Source: an uncultured Prevotella sp.
GTDB taxonomy: Bacteria; Bacteroidota; Bacteroidia; Bacteroidales; Bacteroidaceae
Assembly (NCBI GenBank): GCA_900770845.1
Contig: CAAGLS010000215.1
Coordinates: 1 to 34,139 of the forward strand
Length of the DNA: 34,139 nt
Reading direction: 5' to 3'
Made by a program: the position numbers and the translations under genes
Notes under the pieces: generated by a model
Told to the model about the DNA's origin: nothing
Database searches by the model: none
What the model saw: the letters and a program-made list of their open reading frames with translations, nothing else
Part shown: in pieces, positions 1-6,411 of the stretch
Layout: each line of letters begins with the position of its first letter
Numbering within the stretch: position 1 is the first letter of the stretch

Positions 1-2
1 CT

Positions 3-143
3 ACAATAGTGATGCTTGCCCTATTTATCCCTGTTGAGATGAATGGACAAATTCAGACGACTCTAATCGATGGAGTTGTCAAGACTGAAAGCGGAGATTT
101 CGTTCCACATGCAAGTGTTTCTTTGGCTACTCTCAATGTGTGA
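3..143 (+). pseudogene. 5' fragment of a secreted/outer-membrane protein gene, cut by a 22-bp repeat array
   Basis: Frame 3 is open from the left edge and reads a hydrophobic stretch (TIVMLALFIPVEMNGQ) that looks like the end of a signal peptide. It continues into IDGVVKTESGDFVPHASVSL and stops at TGA 141-143. The G-V-V-x(4)-G-x(5)-A-S-V-S-L pattern is that of the carboxypeptidase-regulatory-like domain at the N-terminus of many Bacteroidota TonB-dependent receptors and outer-membrane beta-barrel proteins. The frame ends where the 22-bp array begins, and nothing downstream continues the domain. The true start lies left of the window. I infer a truncated remnant; a genuinely short secreted protein is the alternative. 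The family assignment is by eye only. Confidence 0.4.
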
Positions 144-230
144 CAACTGTCACACAGCAATGGAACAACCATCACACAACTGTGGGACAACTGTCACACA
201 ATTGTGGAACAGCCGCCACAGAAGTTGTGC
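141..230. repeat. 22-bp tandem array 1 (four copies)
   Basis: Four copies are exactly 22 bp apart, with cores starting at 143, 165, 187 and 209. Core decamers are CAACTGTCAC, CAACCATCAC, CAACTGTCAC and CAGCCGCCAC, separated by 12-mers close to ACAACTGTGGAA. The unit can also be read as two related 11-mers, ACAACTGTCAC and ACAACTGTGGA. 22 is not a multiple of 3, so the array is unlikely to be coding. Confidence 0.85.
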
Positions 231-394
231 GAGCGAACAGATTTGGTCTTGGTTATAAAAACTGCGTCAAATACAGGAATAGAAGATTGCGAATTGGGAA
301 CTATCAGAGCGTCCCTAACGTTTTTTATGGTCTAAAATAGAGTTATCTGACAATAAATCATTATTTTTGCATCAACAAATCAACAAAGCAAGAA
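231..394. other. Intergenic leader region of the dut operon
   Basis: No gene is seen between the 22-bp array and dut. The region is A+T rich compared with the genes around it and ends with a promoter -7 element. Two short overlapping frames across 70-340 run through the repeat array and look spurious. Confidence 0.6.
362..369 (+). promoter_or_regulatory. Bacteroidota -7 promoter element (TATTTTTG) for the dut operon
   Basis: TATTTTTG matches the TAnnTTTG -7 consensus and sits 25 nt before the dut ATG. No clear TTTG -33 element is seen at the expected spacing, so this is a partial match. Confidence 0.5.
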
Positions 395-832
395 ATGATA
401 AAGATTAGAGTGGTCAATGAAGGCCATCAGCCGTTGCCCGCCTACGCCACCGAGCAGAGCGCCGGGATGGACCTGCGCGCCAACCTCGAAGCGTCGGTCA
501 CGCTGCGCCCCTTGGAGAGGAGGCTCATCCCCACAGGCTTGCGCATTGAGCTGCCCGTGGGCTTCGAGGCCCAAATCAGACCACGCAGCGGACTGGCACT
601 GAAACACGGCGTGACAGTGCTCAACACGCCCGGCACCATCGACTCCGACTACCGGGGCGAGCTGAAGGTGCTGTTGGTGAACTTCTCCAACGAGGACTTT
701 GTGGTCAACGACGGTGAGCGCATTGCCCAGATGATCATCGCCCGCCATGAGACAGCCCTGCTGGAGCCGGCCACACTCCTTGGCACGACTGACCGCGGCG
801 AGGGTGGCTACGGCCACACGGGTGTGGAGTGA
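395..832 (+). CDS. dut: Deoxyuridine 5'-triphosphate nucleotidohydrolase (dUTPase)
   Basis: Hydrolyses dUTP to dUMP and pyrophosphate in the cytoplasm, keeping uracil out of DNA and supplying the dTMP precursor. The 145-residue length fits the trimeric dUTPase family. All five family motifs are visible in order: AGMDLRA, RSGLA, GTIDSDYRGE with the catalytic Asp, RIAQMI, and the C-terminal nucleotide-capping arm RGEGGYGHTG (usually RGxGGFGSTG). The ATG at 395 follows an A-rich stretch and a -7 promoter element at 362. It is the first gene of a four-gene run (dut, TPR protein, DUF4292 lipoprotein, EnvC-like) and lies 53 nt before the TPR gene. Apart from probable co-transcription, dut has no obvious functional link to its envelope neighbours. 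Confidence 0.97.
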   Translation: MIKIRVVNEGHQPLPAYATEQSAGMDLRANLEASVTLRPLERRLIPTGLRIELPVGFEAQIRPRSGLALKHGVTVLNTPGTIDSDYRGELKVLLVNFSNEDFVVNDGERIAQMIIARHETALLEPATLLGTTDRGEGGYGHTGVE

Positions 833-885
833 GGCCCGCGCCACAGCCGGCGTGGCTTCACAAGCGACGAACAAAAGGATAATTT

Positions 886-2784
886 ATGTCAACAAGAATA
901 TTGCAAACCATCTTTGCGCTCCTATCCCTGCTATGCGCGCCCCTCGCGCTGCAGGCGCAGGCGGTGGACAGCGTTGCCACAGACTCGGTCGTGCCGGACA
1001 CGGCATGGATAGACTCCGTGCCCGACGATCTTGAGGACGGCGGCGACGCTGAGGACCTCAACAACGTGGACTTCAAGATCGACGTGCCGGCATCTTGGAC
1101 GATGACCCACAGCGACAGCCTGGCCTACAACTACCTCTTCCAAAGGGCCATGTCGCTCTTCGGCCAGAACAACAGCGCCGCCTTCGACATCCTCTGCCAG
1201 TGCCAGCAGCTCAACCCGCGCGCGGCGGAGGCATACTACTTCTTGGCCCCATTCTTCGGCTATCTCGGCAACGACAGCCTGATGCAGGCGGGGCTGAAGG
1301 CCGCCGTGGACCTCGACCCGACCAACAAGGACTTCCTCACGGGGCTGCTCAACGCCTACAACAAGGAGGGACAGTTCGAGGAATCGGTGAAGGTGGCCGA
1401 GGACATCCTCAGCAAGACCGACGACAAGCTGCCCGTGCTGCAGATGTTGGTGGAGCTATACTACAACACCGACCAGAAGGAGAAGGTGCTGAAGACTCTC
1501 GACAAGATTGAGCTCATGGGCGGCGGAAGCGACGAGCTGACACTGGCCCGCGCACAGTTCTTGGAAGAGATGGGGCGCCACAAGCAGGCCCGGGAGGTGT
1601 ACGACGAGCTGATCAGGAAGAATCCCAACGACGAGTCGTTCAGACTGAAGCTGGCCAACTATCTGGTCAACGGCAAGAAATATGCCGAGGCCAAGAAGAT
1701 CCTCGACACCGTGGCCAAGGACGACCCCGAGAGCCCCGACGGCCAGATGTCGCTGATAAGCTACTATCGGGCCACTGGCGACTCGGTGGGCGAGAACAAC
1801 GAGCGCGTGAGGCTGCTGCTCAACAAGCGCACGCCCGAACAGACGCGCCAGGCCATCCTGCAGATTGAGCTGATGCTGGCCATGACGGACAGCGCGCAGC
1901 TACAGCCCGTGACGCAGCTCATCGACACCCTGCTCACCAACGACCCCGCCAACACGCAGTTCCTCTTGGCCAAGGGACAGTTGCTCGGCTCCGACTCCAC
2001 CAAGATGGGGCAGGCCCGCGAGTGCTTCGCCAAGGTGGTGGACCTCGAACCCGGCAACCCAAAGGCCCTGCAATACCTCATCGCCGCCTCGCTGCCCAGC
2101 GACACGCTGCCCCAGGCCGAGCGCGACAGCACGTGGCGGCAAATCCTCTCGCTGGCCAGGCAGGGCGCGCAATACAACCCCGCCGCGACGTGGTTCTACG
2201 ACGTGTGGGGACAGGCCGGCTACGAGCTGAAGCAGTACCAGGCCACCATCAACGCCTACCGCTCCGCCCTCAACCACCGCACCAAGGATTGGAAGGACGA
2301 CAAGGTGTCGGACTACTACGGCATGATGGGCGACATGCTCCACGAGTTGGGGAGGGAGGCGGAGGCCTTCGCAGCCTACGACAGCTCATTGGTATGGAAC
2401 GAGAACAACTACGCCGTGCTCAACAACTATGCCTACTACCTCACGCTGAAAGGCAAGGACCTCGACAGGGCCGCACGCATGAGCCTCAGGGCGGTCAACG
2501 GCGAGCCCACCAACGCCAACAGCATCGACACCTACGCGTGGGTGCTCTTCACGCAGAAGAAATACGACGATGCCAAGGGATTCATCGACCTGGCCTTGCA
2601 GGTGGACACCGACTCGACCAACAACGGCACGTTCTTGGAGCATGCCGGCGACATCTACCTGATGTGCGGACTCACCGACGAGGCCGTGGCCTACTGGCAG
2701 AAGGCCTTGAGGAAGAAGCCCGGCGACGCTATCTTGGAGAGGAAAATCAGAGACAGAAAATATTATCCCAAAAAAGAAGAATAA
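886..2784 (+). CDS. Exported tetratricopeptide-repeat protein
   Basis: A 632-residue protein starting with a signal peptide (MSTRILQTIFALLSLLCAPL, cleavage probably near LQAQA) followed by a short Asp-rich linker at about 30-60. The rest is helical, with repeated 34-residue TPR-like units (for example AEAYYFLAPFFGYLGND, AVLNNYAYYLTLKGKDLDRA and EAVAYWQKALRKKPGD), roughly a dozen in all. TPR solenoids are protein-binding scaffolds. Export suggests a periplasmic or outer-membrane-associated role in envelope assembly, in line with the downstream lipoprotein and EnvC-like genes. The specific partner is unknown. The next gene starts 6 nt after the stop, so the genes are probably one operon. The ATG at 886 is chosen because it gives a complete signal peptide and follows AAGGA with good spacing. 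Confidence 0.9.
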   Translation: MSTRILQTIFALLSLLCAPLALQAQAVDSVATDSVVPDTAWIDSVPDDLEDGGDAEDLNNVDFKIDVPASWTMTHSDSLAYNYLFQRAMSLFGQNNSAAFDILCQCQQLNPRAAEAYYFLAPFFGYLGNDSLMQAGLKAAVDLDPTNKDFLTGLLNAYNKEGQFEESVKVAEDILSKTDDKLPVLQMLVELYYNTDQKEKVLKTLDKIELMGGGSDELTLARAQFLEEMGRHKQAREVYDELIRKNPNDESFRLKLANYLVNGKKYAEAKKILDTVAKDDPESPDGQMSLISYYRATGDSVGENNERVRLLLNKRTPEQTRQAILQIELMLAMTDSAQLQPVTQLIDTLLTNDPANTQFLLAKGQLLGSDSTKMGQARECFAKVVDLEPGNPKALQYLIAASLPSDTLPQAERDSTWRQILSLARQGAQYNPAATWFYDVWGQAGYELKQYQATINAYRSALNHRTKDWKDDKVSDYYGMMGDMLHELGREAEAFAAYDSSLVWNENNYAVLNNYAYYLTLKGKDLDRAARMSLRAVNGEPTNANSIDTYAWVLFTQKKYDDAKGFIDLALQVDTDSTNNGTFLEHAGDIYLMCGLTDEAVAYWQKALRKKPGDAILERKIRDRKYYPKKEE

Positions 2785-2790
2785 GCATTG

Positions 2791-3684
2791 ATGAGAACCA
2801 ACAGACGATATATCCCCTTTGTGGCCGCGGGCCTGGCGATGGTCTTGGCCTCGTGTGGCACCGCCAGACAAGCCACGGCTCCATCGGCCGCCACAGCACC
2901 GTCGGCCGCCACGGCCAGCACCGCCGCCGCAAGCAAGCTGCAGTTTGTGCAGAAGGTGAGCGACAACCAACTCTATCAGAAGAACATCGTGGCCGGCATG
3001 ACCTTCACGCTCAAGTCGGGCGACCAGGACATCTCCGTGCCGGGACAGCTGCGGCTGCGACGCGACCAGGTGATACGCATCCAGCTGCAGATGCCGCTCA
3101 TCGGCAGCGAGGTGGGACGGCTTGAGTTCACGCCCAGCTACGTGTTGGTGGTGGACCGCATCCACAAGCAGTATGTCAAGGCCGACTACAACCAGCTGGA
3201 CTTCCTGCGCGACAACGGCCTCAACTTCTACAGCCTGCAGGCCCTCTTCTGGAACGAGCTCCTGCTGCCCGGAGCGCAAAAGGTGGGCGAGAGCGACCTG
3301 AAGAAGTTCAACGTGGAGCTCACCCCGTCGGCCGGCTCCTACCCCATCAGCCTGCAGAAAGGCAACATCTCTTATATGTGGACAGCCGAGAAGGCCACGG
3401 GACGCATCCTGAAAGCCCTCATCACCTACGCCAACAAGCAGGACGGCAAGTCGACGCTCACTTGGAACTACTCCGACTTCCGCAGCATGGGAGCCAAGAA
3501 ATATCCCGCCCTCCAGTCGTTCTCGTTCAACACCAACGCACTGAAGAAGCACAACTCGGCCACCGTGACCTTGGAGATGAACAAGCTCTCCAACGACGAC
3601 AAATGGGAGCCCCAAACCACCGTGTCGCCAAAATACAAGCAGGTGGCTCCGGAAGATGTATTGAAGAAATTGCTCAGTATGTAA
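2791..3684 (+). CDS. DUF4292-type lipoprotein
   Basis: A 297-residue predicted lipoprotein. The N-terminus is basic, then hydrophobic, and ends in the lipobox L19-A20-S21-C22 followed by Gly, so signal peptidase II processing is expected. A Thr/Ala/Ser-rich tether (about 25-50) leads to a mainly beta domain of the sort found in DUF4292 proteins, which are often compared to the LolB/LptC-like fold. That comparison is family knowledge from memory, not something visible in the sequence. An upstream TTG at 2788 would add one residue; the ATG at 2791 is preferred. It lies 6 nt after the TPR gene and abuts the EnvC-like gene (stop TAA 3682-3684, next ATG 3685). A periplasm-facing outer-membrane lipoprotein in a transport or assembly step is plausible but unproven. 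Confidence 0.85.
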   Translation: MRTNRRYIPFVAAGLAMVLASCGTARQATAPSAATAPSAATASTAAASKLQFVQKVSDNQLYQKNIVAGMTFTLKSGDQDISVPGQLRLRRDQVIRIQLQMPLIGSEVGRLEFTPSYVLVVDRIHKQYVKADYNQLDFLRDNGLNFYSLQALFWNELLLPGAQKVGESDLKKFNVELTPSAGSYPISLQKGNISYMWTAEKATGRILKALITYANKQDGKSTLTWNYSDFRSMGAKKYPALQSFSFNTNALKKHNSATVTLEMNKLSNDDKWEPQTTVSPKYKQVAPEDVLKKLLSM

Positions 3685-5409
3685 ATGAAACGCATCCTAA
3701 CCATATTGTCCCTCTGCATCCTGTGCTGCGCCCTACCCGCCCAAACCAACAAGCAGGGCGGGCGCTCGCGCGCGGCGCAGACGCAGCAGGCCACAAAGAA
3801 GAAACAGCAGACCACCCGCAAGGCCAAGACCACCCAGCAGGGCGCGGGGAAAAAACGCGGCACGCAGCAGAAACAGCAGAAACAGTATTCCAACGCATCC
3901 ATCAAGGGACTGCAGCAGCAGCGCGCCCAGATACAGAAGAAAATCAAGGAACAGGAACAGGCACTGCGCCAGAACCAGGCCGACGTGAGGCAGAGGCTGC
4001 AACACCTTGAGGCCATCAACACGCAGATTGGCGAGAGCCAGCGAAGCATCGAGGGCATAGAGAAGGACATCCAGGGGGTGAACAACAACATGCAGGTGCT
4101 GCGCTCACAGCTCAACACCCTGGAGCAACAGCTCCACGACCGGCAGCAGAAATACATCCGCAGCCTGCGCTACCTGGCACGGCGGCGCACGGTGCAGGAC
4201 AAGCTGATGTTCATCTTCTCGGCCAAGAACTTCGCCCAGATGTACCGCCGCTTCCGCTTCGTGCGCGAGTATGCCCAATACCAGCGCCAGCAGGGCGAGA
4301 TGCTCAAGGCCAAGCAGCGCCAGGTGAACGACAAGCACCAACAGTTGGCCCATGTGAGGGGGCAGAAGAACGTGCTGCTCAACAAGGGCGTGCAGCAGCG
4401 GCAGATGCTCCAGGGCCAGCAGTCGGAGCAGCAGCAAGTGGTGGCCTCGCTGCAGTCGCAGCAGAAGACCATACAGAAGGTCATCGCCGAGCAGCGGCAG
4501 AAAGACGCCGCCCTCAACGCGCAGATCGACCGCTTGGTGGCCATCGAGGTGGAGAAGGCGCGCGCCCGCGCCGCCGCCGAGGCCAAGCGCAAGGCCGCCG
4601 CACAAGCCGCCGCCAAGGCGCGCGCCGAGGCCCTGCAGCGGCAGCGAGAGGAGGCTGCGGCGCGCGAGCGCGAGAACCAGGCGCGCATAGCCGCGGCCAG
4701 AGCCCGCGAGGCCCAGCTCAAGGAACAGGCGCGCAAGGCCGCCGAGGCTGAGGCCGCAGCCCGCCGCGCACGTGAGGAGGCCGAGCGGCGCGAGGCCCAG
4801 GAGGCGCAACAGCGGGCTGCCGCGGCCCGCGAGGCCGAGGCACAGCGCCAGAAGGCCGCCGCCGAGCAGCAGGCACGCGAGGCCGAGGCGCAGCGATTGG
4901 CCGCCGAGCGCAAGGCACGCGCCGACGAGGAGCGCAACCGCCAGGAGATGGCGCGCGCGCAGCGGCAGGCACAGGACGCGCAGCGATACACGGCCTCGGA
5001 CCGCATGATGAACGGTGGCTTTGAGGCCAACAGGGGCCGACTGCCCATGCCCATCACGGGCAACTACAAGATTGTGAGCCGCTACGGACTGCACAATGTG
5101 GAGGGACTCAACAACGTGCAACTCGACAACAAGGGCATCAAGATAAAGGGCAACCCGGGCTGCCAGGCCCGCGCCATCTACGACGGCGAGGTGACGAGCG
5201 TCTTCGGATTTGGCGGCACCCGCGGCGTGATGGTGCGCCACGGCATCTACATATCGGTCTACTTCAACCTGAGCAGCGTCAGCGTTCACAGCGGACAGCA
5301 TGTCTCCGCCCGCCAGTCGCTCGGCACTGTGGGCCCGGACAACGTGCTGCAATTCCAGCTCCGCAAGGAAACCGCCACACTCAACCCCGAGGCTTGGTTG
5401 GGAAGATAA
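3685..5409 (+). CDS. EnvC-like murein hydrolase activator with degenerate LytM/M23 domain
   Basis: A 574-residue exported protein with a signal peptide at about 1-20 (ends LPAQ). A long Gln/Lys-rich coiled coil follows at about 60-285, then an extreme Ala/Arg/Glu-rich helical segment (about 285-435), then a C-terminal LytM (peptidase M23) domain (about 455-570). In active M23 enzymes the zinc ligands are HxxxD and HxH. Here the first site reads NKGIKI where HxGxDI is expected, and the second reads SVYFNLSS where YxHLS is expected, so both His and the Asp are lost. This matches EnvC/NlpD-type proteins, which do not cut peptidoglycan but activate amidases at the septum. It starts immediately after the DUF4292 stop and ends the operon. 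The coding strand is very GC-rich in the Ala/Arg segment. Confidence 0.9.
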   Translation: MKRILTILSLCILCCALPAQTNKQGGRSRAAQTQQATKKKQQTTRKAKTTQQGAGKKRGTQQKQQKQYSNASIKGLQQQRAQIQKKIKEQEQALRQNQADVRQRLQHLEAINTQIGESQRSIEGIEKDIQGVNNNMQVLRSQLNTLEQQLHDRQQKYIRSLRYLARRRTVQDKLMFIFSAKNFAQMYRRFRFVREYAQYQRQQGEMLKAKQRQVNDKHQQLAHVRGQKNVLLNKGVQQRQMLQGQQSEQQQVVASLQSQQKTIQKVIAEQRQKDAALNAQIDRLVAIEVEKARARAAAEAKRKAAAQAAAKARAEALQRQREEAAARERENQARIAAARAREAQLKEQARKAAEAEAAARRAREEAERREAQEAQQRAAAAREAEAQRQKAAAEQQAREAEAQRLAAERKARADEERNRQEMARAQRQAQDAQRYTASDRMMNGGFEANRGRLPMPITGNYKIVSRYGLHNVEGLNNVQLDNKGIKIKGNPGCQARAIYDGEVTSVFGFGGTRGVMVRHGIYISVYFNLSSVSVHSGQHVSARQSLGTVGPDNVLQFQLRKETATLNPEAWLGR

Positions 5410-5746
5410 TCTCCCCGAAAGCTCATATTATAATAAGAGGTGCATCCGCTGCATGTACCCAAACACGTGTATCCGCTGCAGGTGTAGTGCCTTGCGCCAG
5501 CCCTAAAGAAATGTTCGACCGCTTATAAAACCATCCGCAAACACGGAAATGCCCATTATGCATTACACATCATAAAAGAGGTCAAACTTTTCTTTAGGGC
5601 CGATTTTCAACTCTACCTGCACGCCCCCTATAAGTTGGCTGTTTGCGTCGCCCCCTTTGGAAAGAAGCGGATTCTCCCCAAGGATTCCATTGCATTTTGT
5701 AACGTTTTTGTAGTGGGTTTGATCCGTCAACGTAAATTGGAATACG
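5410..5746. other. Intergenic region with short direct repeats
   Basis: No gene is recognised. A 17-bp imperfect direct repeat, GTGCATCCGCTGCATGT at 5440 and GTGTATCCGCTGCAGGT at 5467, lies 27 bp apart just after the EnvC-like gene. The segment 5618-5675 resembles 6188-6245 in the next gap. No strong terminator is visible after 5409. Confidence 0.5.
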
Positions 5747-5754
5747 TACTTTTG
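5747..5754 (+). promoter_or_regulatory. Bacteroidota -7 promoter element (TACTTTTG)
   Basis: TACTTTTG followed by CACC matches TAnnTTTG. A TTTG lies at 5718-5721, giving a 25-nt spacer that is longer than the usual 19-22, so the -33 match is imperfect. It precedes the small open frame at 5759-6025. Confidence 0.5.
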
Positions 5755-5758
5755 CACC

Positions 5759-6025
5759 GTGGGTGGGAACTGCGCTATCCCACTACAAGGAATCAAAAAG
5801 AAGACGAATCAACAAAATATCCGCAAGCCGGGAGACGCGATAGACTATGTGGTCAATTCCTCCTGCTCGCTCTCACGCAAGAAAGTGAACGCCATCGACG
5901 GAACCGTGTTCTGCGACGGCAGCGAGGGCTTCGCCGTGGTGAGCGCAGACAAGAAGCAGCTCACCCTGCGCATGGTCAACTATGACGGAAAAGTGCTCCA
6001 CGAGGTGGTGCGAACCAAGAAATAG
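5759..6025 (+). CDS. Small hypothetical ORF without an ATG start; possible C-terminal gene remnant
   Basis: An open frame of up to 88 codons, readable only from GTG 5759 or a later GTG such as 5848. There is no in-frame ATG upstream of the conserved-looking part (VNAIDGTVFCDGSEGFAV, then KKQLTLRMVNYDGKVLHEVV). Codon use resembles neighbouring real genes. The final beta-hairpin-like stretch recalls the last strand of larger exported phosphoesterase-type proteins, but I do not recognise a family. A -7 promoter element sits just before the GTG, and a strong intrinsic terminator follows at 6073, so the unit appears transcribed. Alternatives are a decayed 3' fragment, a leaderless GTG-start protein, or a transcript whose RNA is the product. 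Confidence 0.4.
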   Translation: MGGNCAIPLQGIKKKTNQQNIRKPGDAIDYVVNSSCSLSRKKVNAIDGTVFCDGSEGFAVVSADKKQLTLRMVNYDGKVLHEVVRTKK

Positions 6026-6072
6026 ACTCTCTCTTATTTTAGTAAGCCCCCGTCCCGCAACAAGGATGGGGA

Positions 6073-6112
6073 AGCCTGTTCTTGTCGAGCGACAAGGGCA
6101 GGCTATTTTTTT
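6073..6112 (+). terminator. Intrinsic terminator
   Basis: A hairpin pairs AGCCTGTTCTTGTC (6073-6086) with GACAAGGGCAGGCT (6091-6104) around a GAGC loop, with two G-U pairs, and is followed by ATTTTTTT. This is a classic rho-independent terminator on the plus strand. Confidence 0.85.
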
Positions 6113-6326
6113 AGGCCGGTTCTAAAAATTAGGCTTAGAAACCAAGCCGATATGTATAGAACCGACCTTTAATGATTATCCTCCCGCAAGACGCTGCCCT
6201 CTATAGTTGGACGAATGCGCCCCCCCTCTTGGGAGCAAGGCGGCTTCGCGGCTGCAGCTTCAGTATGATTGCGGACAATCATTAAAGAAAATGGGACTTT
6301 TGTTTTGAGTTTTAGCCGATTTGTTT
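6113..6326. other. Intergenic region with nested inverted repeats and a dispersed 21-bp motif
   Basis: No gene is seen. The 21 bp at 6113-6133 recur with one change at 33971-33991. GGCCGGTTCTA (6114-6124) is complementary with one mismatch to TAGAACCGACC (6157-6167), and a second hairpin GGCTT/AAGCC nests inside, so the segment can form a cruciform. 6188-6245 resembles 5618-5675. Confidence 0.5.
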
Positions 6327-6334
6327 TAACTTTG
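6304..6334 (+). promoter_or_regulatory. Consensus Bacteroidota promoter for the acyl-CoA synthetase gene
   Basis: TTTG at 6304-6307, a 19-nt spacer, then TAACTTTG at 6327-6334 match the TTTG-N19-22-TAnnTTTG sigma-ABfr consensus exactly. Transcription would start near 6341, about 70 nt before the ATG. Confidence 0.85.
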
Positions 6335-6411
6335 CATAAATTCTGTAGTGGCAGGTAGCCCCAATCGGCGGGCCATGACAGCAATCAGTGTCAACAAATC
6401 ACAATAGCATC

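Noticed and set aside
141..230. CRISPR array
   Set aside because: The repeats are only 22 bp apart in total, the 'spacers' are 12 bp and nearly identical to each other, and no cas gene is present.
2386..3615. Long minus-strand frame opposite the TPR/DUF4292/EnvC genes
   Set aside because: GC-rich genes produce long antisense frames. Its translation is Val/Gly/Leu/His-rich low complexity with no domain, while the plus strand has clear genes.
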